From: Afipia sp. 64-13
GTDB lineage: Bacteria; Pseudomonadota; Alphaproteobacteria; Rhizobiales; Xanthobacteraceae
Reading direction: 5' to 3'
DNA: 64,000 nucleotides
NCBI GenBank assembly: GCA_001897755.1
Contig: MKUJ01000005.1
Coordinates: forward strand, 83,372 to 147,371
Shown here: piece by piece, positions 24,728-32,910 of the stretch
Layout of the letters: each line of letters starts with the position of its first letter
Numbering within the stretch: the first letter of the stretch is position 1
The notes under the pieces: generated by a model
Seen by the model: the letters and a program-made list of their open reading frames with translations, nothing else
What the model was told of the DNA's origin: nothing
Database searches by the model: none
Position numbers and translations under genes: made by a program

Positions 24728-25311
24728 CGCTTGAGATCGGCCGCCGCTTCCTCGGGCGTGCGCTTCAGATTGAACGGAGCGACGAACCGGCCGTCGCGAT
24801 CCATCAGATAGATCAGCGCGGTGTGATCCATGGTGTAGTCGCCATCCTTGAGCGGCACCTTCTTGGCGTAGACCCGATAGGCCGTGGTCATCTTCGCGAT
24901 GTCCTTCGCATCGCCGGTGAGACCCTTGAGATGCGGATCGAAGCTCGACAGGTAATCCTTCATCGCCGCCGGCGTATCGCGCTCGGGGTCCACCGAAACG
25001 AAGAAGGCGTTGACGCGGTCGGCATCCTTGCCCATCGCGCGCAGCACCTCCGACATCTCGAACAGCGAGGTCGGGCAGACATCGGGGCAATGGGTGAAGC
25101 CGAAGAAGATGATGCTCGGCCGCCCCTGCAGGTTCTTCTCGGTGACGGTCTGCCCGCTCTGGTCGACAAGCTGGAACGGGCCGCCGATCGCCGCCGGCGG
25201 CGTCACGTTGCGCAGGCCGCCGAGCAGCCACAGCGTCGCCAGAAGACCGACCGCGAGGCTGGCGGTGAAGGCCGCGACGATCGTGAGGGGACGTTTGATC
25301 CGGTTTGCCAT
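24718..25311 (-). CDS. SCO1/SenC family copper chaperone/thiol protein
   Basis: 197 residues with an N-terminal membrane anchor (IVAAFTASLAVGLLATLWLLGG). The thioredoxin-like domain carries the copper site CPDVCP (Cys75, Cys79) and the distal histidine in TMDHTALIYL (His163). SCO proteins deliver copper to, or reduce, the CuA centre of cytochrome oxidase. No oxidase genes lie next to it. It converges with the glycosyltransferase gene, overlapping by 10 bases. Confidence 0.92.
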   Translation of the reverse strand: MANRIKRPLTIVAAFTASLAVGLLATLWLLGGLRNVTPPAAIGGPFQLVDQSGQTVTEKNLQGRPSIIFFGFTHCPDVCPTSLFEMSEVLRAMGKDADRVNAFFVSVDPERDTPAAMKDYLSSFDPHLKGLTGDAKDIAKMTTAYRVYAKKVPLKDGDYTMDHTALIYLMDRDGRFVAPFNLKRTPEEAAADLKRYL

Positions 25312-25497
25312 GACAGTTCCGGGTTACGGTTCCGGGGAATGAGCCGGCGCGAGGCCGGGCGGGACGAGCGCGGACGAAAAGCAGGCCGCACCGAAAGCAC
25401 GGAACGGCGTCATCGGCATAGACGCAGACAGCCCGCTCGGCAAGGCGTTGCCGCCCTGCTCACGGCATCATGAATGCATGGGAAAAATTGCGCTGGA

Positions 25498-25962
25498 TCA
25501 GCGCGTGGCCGAAGCCGAGGCCCGGGCGTCGAGATAACAGGGCCGGTACATCGACATCAGCTGCTGACCGCGCAGGAAGATCATATGCGGGGTGAGGCCG
25601 CCGCGCTTCCTGATCCAGCGCCGGATCGAGACCGGATACATCTCGTAGAGCATGTGGGTGGCTTCGGTATTGGTGACCGGCCGCCCGCCCGCGCCGGGAT
25701 CCCACGCGGCATGGAAGCCAAGGCTGGCGCGCGACGTGACGCAGATCTTGTCGTGCGGCACCGCGCCGAGCACGATGGTGCAGGCCGAGGCGCACAGACC
25801 GTCGATCACCACGGTCTCGCCCGAGCTGCGCAGCGCCTGATATTTATCGACGTAGGTTCCGATCCGACCGCCGCGGTCGTCGGCGATCCGCATCACGGCG
25901 TGGCTTGACCCGATTCCCAGCCCGAGAAAAATCGCCGCCAGAACACCGGTCAAGACCCTCAT
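25498..25962 (-). CDS. Secreted ClpP-like (COG3904-type) predicted periplasmic protein
   Basis: 154 residues from MRVLTGVLAAIFLGLGIGSS, a clear signal peptide; GTG and ATG codons at 25980 and 25974 are alternative starts. The motif VVIDGLCASACTIVLGA has the Ser of the ClpP/crotonase-type nucleophile turn (Ser59), followed by SLGFHAAWD with a possible histidine partner (His84). Two cysteines surround the serine. This pattern fits predicted periplasmic proteins of COG3904. No protease activity is known to me; it could also be a binding protein. It is a single gene next to tRNA-Gly. Confidence 0.6.
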   Translation of the reverse strand: MRVLTGVLAAIFLGLGIGSSHAVMRIADDRGGRIGTYVDKYQALRSSGETVVIDGLCASACTIVLGAVPHDKICVTSRASLGFHAAWDPGAGGRPVTNTEATHMLYEMYPVSIRRWIRKRGGLTPHMIFLRGQQLMSMYRPCYLDARASASATR

Positions 25963-26145
25963 CGCCAGCCCCATCCCCACCGGCGCCGAACGTCGTCACC
26001 GGATCGATGCAGCGTGTTGCGAGTCCGGTTTTTTGTCCAGCGGCGCGCGGGCCACACTCGGCAATTTCGCCGCAGTGTTGCAGCACGGATGCACTGGGCG
26101 CGCTGTGCGAGGGAACACGTTACGAAAAATCGCGAGGGAGAAGAC

Positions 26146-26219
26146 TGGAGCGGGCGAAGGGAATCGAACCCTCGTATGCAGCTTGGGAAGCTGCCGTTCT
26201 GCCATTGAACTACGCCCGC
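26146..26219 (-). tRNA. tRNA-Gly (anticodon CCC)
   Basis: On the minus strand the acceptor arm GCGGGCG pairs with CGCCCGC, followed by discriminator T and an encoded CCA (26146-26148). The D arm is GTTCAATGGCAGAAC, the anticodon arm is GCAGC-TTCCCAA-GCTGC with anticodon CCC, and the T arm contains AGGGTTCGATTCCCT. All four stems close. It reads glycine codon GGG. Confidence 0.97.
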
Positions 26220-26466
26220 GAAGCGCCGTGCACACACCGCCGCCGAAAACCGGCGGACGATGCGCGTGGCGGAACCGACCATCGCCCAGTCCGGCGCAAT
26301 TTGCAACGAAAGCGCGCGCCTCCCGCCGGGTGCCGTTAACCAGACCCGCCGTTAACGGATGCCGCGCCGGAACCAACCTGCGACATTGCGCCTGTTCCGG
26401 CGACACCAAGCGCGGGCGATCCTGCGCGGCGGCGGCCGCCGGATGATCCGGCGAAGGAGCCCGACG

Positions 26467-26745
26467 ATGACACGGACCGTACTTGCCCTGCTCGGCCTTG
26501 TGGCGCTGACCGCCGGCGCCGCCGCGCAATCCTTCTGGGTGGTCGGCAACCAGAGCACCCGCCGCTGCGACATCGTCACCAACAATCCGACCATCGGCGG
26601 CGGCAGTCCGTATTTTTTCGGCGACGGGCCGTACAAATCGAAGGACGACGCCAAGCTGGCGATGCGCACCATCAAGGTCTGCCCGCCCTATCAGGACCCC
26701 GACGAAAAAAAGAAGGCTCCCGCCAAGAAATCCGGCGGGAAATAA
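26467..26745 (+). CDS. Small secreted protein with signal peptide and Lys-rich tail
   Basis: 92 residues from the ATG at 26467, with AAGGAG nine bases upstream. A signal peptide (TVLALLGLVALTAGAAAQS) leads into a short domain SFWVVGNQSTRRCDIVTNNP with two cysteines (RRCDI and KVCPP), and a charged tail of Asp, Glu and Lys. I do not recognise a named family. Proteins of this kind are conserved in Bradyrhizobium relatives as I remember. It is followed by the convergent dCTP deaminase gene four bases away. Confidence 0.7.
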   Translation: MTRTVLALLGLVALTAGAAAQSFWVVGNQSTRRCDIVTNNPTIGGGSPYFFGDGPYKSKDDAKLAMRTIKVCPPYQDPDEKKKAPAKKSGGK

Positions 26746-26748
26746 CGC

Positions 26749-27855
26749 TCAGACGCGGAAGTGCTTCGAGAGCTTGAGGCCCTGGCCCTGATAGTTCGAC
26801 GCGATCCGCGTGCCGTAGAGCGCGTCGGGCGAGGCCAGCATCTTCTCGTAGACCAGACGGCCGACGATCTGACCGTGCTCGAGAATGAACGGCACCTCGC
26901 GCGAGCGCACCTCGAGCACCGCGCGCGAACCCTGCCCGCCGGCGCCGGCATAGCCGAAACCCGGATCGAAGAAGCCGGCGTAATGCACCCGGAACTCGCC
27001 GACCAGAGGATCGAACGGCACCATCTCGGCGGCGTAATCCGGCGGCACCTGCACCGCCTCCTTCGAGGCCAGAATGTAGAACTCGCCGGGATCGAGGATC
27101 AGGCTGCGGTCGGCCCGGGCACGGATCGGCTCCCAGAATTCGCCGACCGTGTAGCCGGCGCGGCGATCGATATCAATCACGCCGGTGTGGCGCTTGGCGC
27201 GGTAGCCGACGAAACCGTCCGAACCCTCGCCGGACAGATCGACGCTGAGCGCGACGCCGCCGGCAAGATCCGGCGCATCGCTGTCGACCAGACGCTCGCG
27301 CGCATGCAATTCGTGCAACTGCTCCTCACCCAGCAGCGGATGACCGCAGCGAAACCGGATCTGCGACAGCCGCGAGCCTTCGCGCAGCAGGATCGGAAAC
27401 GTCTTCGGGCTGATCTCGGCATAAAGCGGGCCGTGATAGCCGGCATCGATCATGTCGAAGCGGCGGGTGCCGTCGGCGATCACGCGGGTGAAGACATCGA
27501 GCCGGCCGGTCGAGCTTTTCGGATTGGCGGCGGCAAGGATGTGCGGCGGCAGCGCGAGAGATTCCAGGAGCGGCACGATGTAGACGCAGTTGGTCTCCAG
27601 CACCGCGCCGTCGGACAGATCGATCTCGTGCAGCTTCAGTTCGTCGATGCGCTCGGCCACCGTGGTGTCCGGCCCCGGCAGGAAGCTGGCGCGGACGCGG
27701 AACGCGGTCTCGCCGAGCCGCAGATCGAGGCTGGCGGGCTGGATCTGGCTTTCCACGAACGGATAGGCCGGCAGGATCAGGCCGGCATCGGCCATCGCCG
27801 CGATCATGCGGTCGGGCAGAATTCCCTGTGCGTCCGGGGCGATCGAGAAGGGCAT
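26749..27855 (-). CDS. dcd: 2'-deoxycytidine 5'-triphosphate deaminase, long double-domain form
   Basis: 368 residues, about twice the length of E. coli Dcd, with two dUTPase-like beta domains. The first carries IQPASLDLRLGETAFRVRAS and NPKSSTGRLDVFTRVI; the second has VGEFRVHYAGFFDPGFGY and GQIVGRLVYEKM. This long form is usual in alphaproteobacteria. It converts dCTP to dUTP, feeding thymidylate synthesis. It is divergent from the SAM-II/metZ unit, with about 110 bases between its start and the riboswitch. Confidence 0.93.
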   Translation of the reverse strand: MPFSIAPDAQGILPDRMIAAMADAGLILPAYPFVESQIQPASLDLRLGETAFRVRASFLPGPDTTVAERIDELKLHEIDLSDGAVLETNCVYIVPLLESLALPPHILAAANPKSSTGRLDVFTRVIADGTRRFDMIDAGYHGPLYAEISPKTFPILLREGSRLSQIRFRCGHPLLGEEQLHELHARERLVDSDAPDLAGGVALSVDLSGEGSDGFVGYRAKRHTGVIDIDRRAGYTVGEFWEPIRARADRSLILDPGEFYILASKEAVQVPPDYAAEMVPFDPLVGEFRVHYAGFFDPGFGYAGAGGQGSRAVLEVRSREVPFILEHGQIVGRLVYEKMLASPDALYGTRIASNYQGQGLKLSKHFRV

Positions 27856-27928
27856 TGTCCGATCCGATATCTTCCGATCTCATGATCCGCGCATGGCGGT
27901 CATGCTTACCCGTTATCCGATGGGTTGC

Positions 27929-27956
27929 TTGACGGAAAGAGCGGCCGGGACTAAGG
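27929..27956 (+). promoter_or_regulatory. Candidate metZ promoter
   Basis: TTGACG (27929-27934) is an excellent -35 match. After 16 bases comes CTAAGG, a weak -10 of the loose kind seen in alphaproteobacteria. Transcription would then start about 27962, just before the riboswitch. Confidence 0.4.
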
Positions 27957-27967
27957 GTGCGACTTAT

Positions 27968-28021
27968 CCCGTGGTGATTTGAGCCGGCCGGCTTGCAGCC
28001 ACGTAAAACAAGTCGCTAAAC
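27968..28021 (+). ncRNA. SAM-II riboswitch in the metZ leader
   Basis: P1 is CGTGG (27970-27974) pairing with CCACG (27999-28003). Between them lies the conserved TGATTTGAGCC. The pseudoknot is GGCTTG (27990-27995) with CAAGTC (28009-28014), followed by the signature GCTAAA. This is the SAM-II (metA) class typical of alphaproteobacterial methionine genes. It should lower metZ expression when S-adenosylmethionine is plentiful. Confidence 0.92.
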
Positions 28022-28073
28022 AGGCCGGGGACGAGAGCTCCCGGCTTTGTGATATCCGGCTTGTGGAATTTTC

Positions 28074-28102
28074 CCGGCCGGTTTTTTCATGCCGGTTTTT
28101 TT
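28074..28102 (+). terminator. Candidate intrinsic terminator or attenuator in the metZ leader
   Basis: CCGGC (28074-28078) can pair with GCCGG (28091-28095), and seven T residues follow (28096-28102). The stem is short and the loop long, so the structure is modest. Its position between the riboswitch and the metZ start fits attenuation, but control of translation is equally possible. Confidence 0.4.
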
Positions 28103-28135
28103 GCGGCCGTTTTGGCGGCCGCGATTGGAGGTTCG

Positions 28136-29326
28136 ATGTCCGCGCAATCCCCCCGCAATTATCGCCCCGAAACCCGCCTGGTGCATTCCGGCGCGCTGCG
28201 CTCGCAATTCGCGGAAACCTCGGAATCGCTGTTCCTGACCCAGGGCTTCATTTACGACAGCGCCGAGCAGTGCGAGGCCCGCTTCAAGGGCGAGGACCCC
28301 GGCTTTCTCTATTCGCGCTTCTCCAATCCCACCGTGGCGATGTTCGAACGGCGGATGGCGGACCTCGAGGGCGCGCAGACCGCGCGCGCCACCGCGACCG
28401 GCATGGCCGCCGTCACCACCGCGATCCTCGCGCCGCTGAAGGCCGGCGATCATCTGGTCGCCTCCAAGCAGATGTTCGGCTCGTGCCGCTATGTGGTGGA
28501 AGATCTGCTGCCGCGTTACGGCATCGCCTCGACGCTGGTCGACGGCCTCGATCTCGAGCAATGGCGCAAGGCGATGCGGCCGAACACCAGGACCTGCTTT
28601 CTCGAAAGTCCGACCAACCCGACGCTCGACGTGCTCGACATCGGCGCGATCGCGCAGATCGCGCATGATGGCGGCGCGCGGCTGATCGTCGACAACGTGT
28701 TCGCGACCCCGATCTGGCAGAGCCCGCTCAACCTCGGCGCCGATGTCGTGGTCTATTCCGCGACCAAGCATATCGACGGTCAGGGCCGCTGCCTCGGCGG
28801 CGTCATCCTCTCCACCGACGAGTTCATCCAGGAGCACATCCATACGTTTCTGCGTCAGACCGGGCCGGCGATGTCGCCGTTCAACGCCTGGGTGCTGCTG
28901 AAAGCGCTGGAGACGCTCGGCGTCCGCGTCAAGGCGCAGACCACGAGCGCGGCGCAGATCGCCGACGCGCTGGCGCAGCACCCGAAAATCTCGCGGCTGA
29001 TCTATCCGGGCCGCGCCGACCATCCGCAGGCCGCGGTGGTGAAGAAGCAGATGCGCGCTGGCTCGACGCTGATCGGCTTCGAGGTCAAGGGCGGCAAGGC
29101 GGCGGCGTTCCGCACCCTCAACGGCTGCAGGATCGCGCGCATCTCCAACAATCTCGGCGATTCCAAGAGCATCGTCACGCACCCGGCGACCACGACGCAT
29201 CAGCGCCTCGCGCCCGAGGCGCGCGCCGAACTCGGCATCAGCGACGGCTTCATCCGCTATTCAGTGGGGTTAGAGCATCCCGACGATCTGATCGAGGATC
29301 TGATGGCGGCGCTGGAGACGGCGTGA
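28136..29326 (+). CDS. metZ: O-succinylhomoserine sulfhydrylase
   Basis: 396 residues from MSAQSPRNYRPETRLVHSG, with GGAGG five bases before the ATG. It is a PLP enzyme of the Cys/Met metabolism family, with YSRFSNPTVAMFE, SCRYVVEDL, ESPTNPTLDV, IVDNVFATP and the PLP lysine in YSATKHIDGQGR. It makes homocysteine directly from O-succinylhomoserine and sulfide. The SAM-II riboswitch in its leader supports a methionine role. The ATG at 28049 in the longest frame lies in the leader and would give an unlikely hydrophobic extension. Confidence 0.95.
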   Translation: MSAQSPRNYRPETRLVHSGALRSQFAETSESLFLTQGFIYDSAEQCEARFKGEDPGFLYSRFSNPTVAMFERRMADLEGAQTARATATGMAAVTTAILAPLKAGDHLVASKQMFGSCRYVVEDLLPRYGIASTLVDGLDLEQWRKAMRPNTRTCFLESPTNPTLDVLDIGAIAQIAHDGGARLIVDNVFATPIWQSPLNLGADVVVYSATKHIDGQGRCLGGVILSTDEFIQEHIHTFLRQTGPAMSPFNAWVLLKALETLGVRVKAQTTSAAQIADALAQHPKISRLIYPGRADHPQAAVVKKQMRAGSTLIGFEVKGGKAAAFRTLNGCRIARISNNLGDSKSIVTHPATTTHQRLAPEARAELGISDGFIRYSVGLEHPDDLIEDLMAALETA

Positions 29327-29339
29327 GAGATCATCGAAA

Positions 29340-29607
29340 GCTCCGCTGGCTGTGCACTTCTCTCCCTCTCCCCGCTCGCGCGGAGAGGGTCGGGGTGAGG
29401 GGCATAGTGCGCGAGACCTCTGCGAAAATCGGCAGAGCATAGACTGCGTCATTGCGAGCGAAGCGAAGCAATCCAGTCCTGTTCCTGTCGCGTGAAAAAG
29501 ACGTGGATGCCCGGCACAAGGCCGGGCACGACGACACTCCCGTGATGATGGGTCCCGGCCTTCGCCGGGACGACCCAGTGCTTGTTTCTTGCTCCTCAGG
29601 GTGAGGA
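29340..29607. repeat. Cluster of fragments from repeat families C, A, D, E and B
   Basis: In order: family C hairpin CTCCCTCTCCCCGCTCGC (29360-29400); family A unit GTCATTGCGAGCGAAGCG (29447-29476); half of a family D element, AAGACGTGGATGCCCGGC (29498-29534); family E arm GGGTCCCGGCCTTCGCCGGG (29548-29576); and a family B remnant CTCCTCAGGGTGAGG (29592-29606). Each is shorter than its complete form elsewhere in the window. Confidence 0.8.
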
Positions 29608-29615
29608 CAGCGATC

Positions 29616-30578
29616 TCACATCGGCCGGTAGCTCATCACATAGCCCGGCATGTCGGCGCCGGCCTTGAGCTGGCCGACCGAGCGGATGATGGTGTCGCCG
29701 AGCAATTGCGCGAAGCAGGCATAGCCCCAGTCGTTCATGTGCAGGCCGTCGGCGGTGACGAAGGTGTCGAACGGCATCTTCTCTTCTTCATGCCAATGGC
29801 GCATCACCTCGAAGCGCGGGAACACCGCGATCTTCTTCAGCTTGGCGATGTCGCCGATCAGCTTCACCATGCGGCTCGCGCCTTCCTTCTTCGCCGTCAC
29901 CGCGGGCGCGTATTGCGGATCGATCAGCACCACATCGGCGCCCGCCGCCTGAATGCGCGAGACGCCGTCCTCCACCAGCGCGGCCGTGTTCGAATTGTCG
30001 TCGCCGCGCACCACGCTGTTGGTGCCGAGCTGCCAGATCACGAGGTCGGGATGGACGTCGAGCACGCTCGATTGCAGCCGCGCCACCATCTGCGGCACTT
30101 CCTGGCCGCCGATGCCGCGGTTGATCACATTGATCTCGGAATGCGGATATTTGCGGCGAAGCTGCGCGGCGAGCCGGTTCGGATAATTATAGGCCGGCGA
30201 GCTTGAACCGTAGCCCTGCGTCGAGGACGAGCCGAGCGCGACGATGGTGACCGGGGCGCGGGCGTTGAGCTTGCGCGCGACACGCGGCAGCGTCGCCGTC
30301 GTCGCCGCCGCGCCCTTGGCGGACAGACAGGGCACGCGGGTGAGAATGTCGCCGGCACGTCTTGCCGCGGTTTTGGCCGCATCGAGCGTCTTGCCGGCGA
30401 TGCTCTTCTGCGGCGGCGGCGAGGTCGCGGAATCTGGGACGGCGGGCGACGTGGACGATGCCGGAGCGGAGGCGGGCGACGCGGCGCCCTGCGCGGCGGC
30501 CAGCGCCGGCACCAGCAAAAGCACCGCCGTCAGCACAAGACCGCGCGCGGCCTGCCCGCTCCATCGTCTCGATGTCAT
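29616..30578 (-). CDS. Secreted SGNH/GDSL-type hydrolase (catalytic residues intact)
   Basis: 320 residues with a signal peptide (GLVLTAVLLLVPALAAAQG) and a Ser/Pro/Ala-rich linker. SGNH blocks are complete: block I VALGSSSTQGYG (Ser117), block II NRGIGGQEV, block III WQLGTNSV and block V ADGLHMNDWGY (Asp277, His280). It is probably a periplasmic esterase or acyl transferase acting on an envelope glycan. It is the last of three coupled genes; its ATG overlaps the stop of the preceding gene (ATGA). Partnership with OpgC suggests modification or release of substituents on periplasmic glucans. Confidence 0.82.
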   Translation of the reverse strand: MTSRRWSGQAARGLVLTAVLLLVPALAAAQGAASPASAPASSTSPAVPDSATSPPPQKSIAGKTLDAAKTAARRAGDILTRVPCLSAKGAAATTATLPRVARKLNARAPVTIVALGSSSTQGYGSSSPAYNYPNRLAAQLRRKYPHSEINVINRGIGGQEVPQMVARLQSSVLDVHPDLVIWQLGTNSVVRGDDNSNTAALVEDGVSRIQAAGADVVLIDPQYAPAVTAKKEGASRMVKLIGDIAKLKKIAVFPRFEVMRHWHEEEKMPFDTFVTADGLHMNDWGYACFAQLLGDTIIRSVGQLKAGADMPGYVMSYRPM

Positions 30579-31357
30579 CGCTGAAGCCCGAGCTCGGCCG
30601 GATTGATGTGGGCGGCCTCGATCACCAGTTTCGAGAGCGCCCGGCCGATGCAGTCATGAACACGTTTCGCCATTCCCAGCCCGTGGGTCGCGCCGAACAG
30701 ATCGAAATCGCCGGCTTCGCTCCAGTGCCGCATGATCGCGAACCGGTCGAACAGCGGCACGTTACGCTCCTGCGCGACCACACGCATGGTGTCGTTATAG
30801 GTGGCGACCGAGAGCATCGTCTCCATACGTGGACTATATTGCAGATTCATCAAGATCACGTCGGCATTAAGCTTTTGCAATGCAGCAACGCCGTCCTCGA
30901 CCCCGGCGCGGAAATCGTCGGGATCGACCGAGCGCACGGCGTCGGTGGTTCCTGTCTGCCAGATCACCAGCGCCGGCTTGCCTTCAAGTTTGCCGAGTTC
31001 TTCGGCGACTTCGGCCGCTGTTCGTTTCGGCCGAAGCGCCAGCGCGACGTTGACCTCGATGCCCGGCAGCTTGTCGCGCAGCGCCGCCTCCAGCCGCGCC
31101 GGATAGGCCATACCCTTGCCGTCCGGACCCGCCAGCGACGACGAACCGCTGCCGACCACGGTGATATCGAGCGGCTGGCGCGCCTTCACCGCCGCCGCGA
31201 CATGGCTCAGCGTGCTCTCGCTGGTCAGCAGATAGGCCGGCACCGCGCAGGTCTCGGGATCGAGCGCCCGCGCCGGCGCGGACGCCAAAAGGCCGACCGC
31301 CACGACGGCGCCGAAGGCCATCCTGCCAAGCACCCTGCTGCGAAGAACCATCCTCAT
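30575..31357 (-). CDS. Secreted SGNH-fold paralogue with degenerate active site
   Basis: 260 residues from MRMVLRSRVLGRM with a signal peptide (AFGAVVAVGLLASAPARAL). It is similar to the downstream SGNH protein along its length (compare LQYSPRMETM with the other's PQYAPAVTAK, and both IMRHW and VMRHW). Block I survives as VVGSGSSSLAG, but the block II glycine region, the block III Asn (GTTD instead of GTNS) and the block V Asp-x-x-His are altered. It may bind rather than cleave glycan substituents. Start and stop both overlap neighbouring genes by four bases, so translation is tightly coupled. Confidence 0.75.
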   Translation of the reverse strand: MRMVLRSRVLGRMAFGAVVAVGLLASAPARALDPETCAVPAYLLTSESTLSHVAAAVKARQPLDITVVGSGSSSLAGPDGKGMAYPARLEAALRDKLPGIEVNVALALRPKRTAAEVAEELGKLEGKPALVIWQTGTTDAVRSVDPDDFRAGVEDGVAALQKLNADVILMNLQYSPRMETMLSVATYNDTMRVVAQERNVPLFDRFAIMRHWSEAGDFDLFGATHGLGMAKRVHDCIGRALSKLVIEAAHINPAELGLQR

Positions 31358-32607
31358 GGTTGTCCTCCGGCAAGGTCGGCATTGTCCTCGATGGTTTTGG
31401 CCTGCCGTCCGCCCTTGCCCGCCTCGCGCTTGTACCACGACAGCACCCAGGCCGCCGCCGACATCACGACGATCCCGGTCATACTAATGGCGAAATGAAC
31501 CCAGGCGCCGCCGCCGACTTCCGCCATGACGAAATGCCCGGCGAAGGCAAGAAAGACGCCGAGGCAGAAAATCTCCAGCGAGTGCTGGCCGCACAGGATC
31601 ACCGGCCGCAGCCAGCGCGAGGACAGACCCCGCCAGTCCTTCGGCAGGAACCAGACTGTCACCGCCGCCAGCGCCAGGAAATGGGCGAAGCGCAGCACGT
31701 CGAGGTCGGTCTTGTTGATCGGATACATCCAGCTTTCCAGCCAGCGCGGCATGTAGCCGGAGAGCTGCGGCACATGCCAGGTCAGCGTCACGCAAAAGGC
31801 GAAGATCAGATAGGCGATCGACAGGCCGAGCGTGACGCGCGAGGACAGGACGCGTGCCATGCGCCGCGCGCCGCCCAGCGCGCACCAGGCGCCGAACACG
31901 AACAGAAGCTGCCAGGCGAAAGGATTGAAGTACCACACCCCGTTCGGATAGGCCGGCAAATACAGATCAAACTGCCAGGTCAGCACGTAGAGCAGCACCG
32001 AGAGAAGCAAGGTGACATCGGCCTTGCGCAGCATCAGCCACAGGATCGGCGGCAGGAACAGCATCAGCACGATGTAGAGCGGCAGCACGTCCATATTGAC
32101 CGGCCGGAACTTGAGCAGCAACGCCTGCACGATGGTGACGTCCGGCTGCTTGAGAAAATCGAGAATTCCCATTTCCTCGGCGTAAAGCGGGTTGTCGAAG
32201 CTGGTCGCAACGTAGGAAATCTCGGCGAGATAGATGGTGAACAGGAAGACGTGGGCGACATAGATCTGCCAGACCCGCTTGAGGATGCGCGCGCCCGCCA
32301 CCACGACGCCGCGATCGAGCATGGCGCGGCCATAGACGAAAGCGGCGGTGTAGCCGGAGATGAAGATGAAGATCTCGGTGGCGTCGGAGAAGCCGTAATT
32401 GCGGATGGTGAACCAGGTCACGATGCTGGGCGGCAGATGGTCGATGAAGATCAGCCACAGCGCGAGACCGCGGAACAGATCGAGCCGCAATTCGCGCTCG
32501 CCGGCGGCGACCGGCAGCGCGACGGCGCGGCCCGCCGCCTTGTCCGCCGGGGTCTTCGTCGTTTTGGCGGCGGCGCGATCCGGCATCTCGGTGGTGATGG
32601 ACGTCAT
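31354..32607 (-). CDS. opgC: OpgC-type membrane acyltransferase
   Basis: 417 residues from MTSITTEMPDRAAAK with about ten membrane segments. The OpgC signature is clear at the first membrane segment (RELRLDLFRGLALWLIFIDHLP), followed by NYGFSDATEIFIFISGYTA and GQHSLEIFCLGV. OpgC transfers succinyl groups to osmoregulated periplasmic glucans, and this family is common in rhizobia. It is the first gene of a three-gene operon with two secreted SGNH proteins. The start at 32607 is preferred to the upstream codon at 32655 because the conserved family region starts well after it. Confidence 0.88.
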   Translation of the reverse strand: MTSITTEMPDRAAAKTTKTPADKAAGRAVALPVAAGERELRLDLFRGLALWLIFIDHLPPSIVTWFTIRNYGFSDATEIFIFISGYTAAFVYGRAMLDRGVVVAGARILKRVWQIYVAHVFLFTIYLAEISYVATSFDNPLYAEEMGILDFLKQPDVTIVQALLLKFRPVNMDVLPLYIVLMLFLPPILWLMLRKADVTLLLSVLLYVLTWQFDLYLPAYPNGVWYFNPFAWQLLFVFGAWCALGGARRMARVLSSRVTLGLSIAYLIFAFCVTLTWHVPQLSGYMPRWLESWMYPINKTDLDVLRFAHFLALAAVTVWFLPKDWRGLSSRWLRPVILCGQHSLEIFCLGVFLAFAGHFVMAEVGGGAWVHFAISMTGIVVMSAAAWVLSWYKREAGKGGRQAKTIEDNADLAGGQP

Positions 32608-32910
32608 GCAAATCCGGCTGTCAGGAAAACGCGCCCGCCCCACCGGGCGGAGCACCGCAGGGCGCGGACCATCATGGACGGCCGCGGCCGCGCCCCGATG
32701 TCACGCGCGCGATCATGCCCATCACAGTTACGGGAAATCCCGCAAGGCGGCAAATCGCACGCCTGCGCCGCGGCGCGATCAGAACGCGGATTCCCAGTAA
32801 AAATAAGGCGGCGGCCGCCCGGCCGTCATGCCCCGGCCGTTCGGCCGGCCGATGGGCAAGCGGGCCGGGTTTCGGCTATGATCGCGGCGATCCGTTCGTG
32901 AGTCGTCTCC
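32608..32910. other. Intergenic region between opgC and apaG
   Basis: This is a divergent region of 303 bases. It holds GC-rich self-complementary words (GCCCGCCCCACCGGGCGG near 32634 and CCCCGGCCGTTCGGCCGG near 32831) and an AT-richer patch (AGTAAAAATAAGG near 32797). I see no gene or repeat-family member. It probably carries both promoters. Confidence 0.5.
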
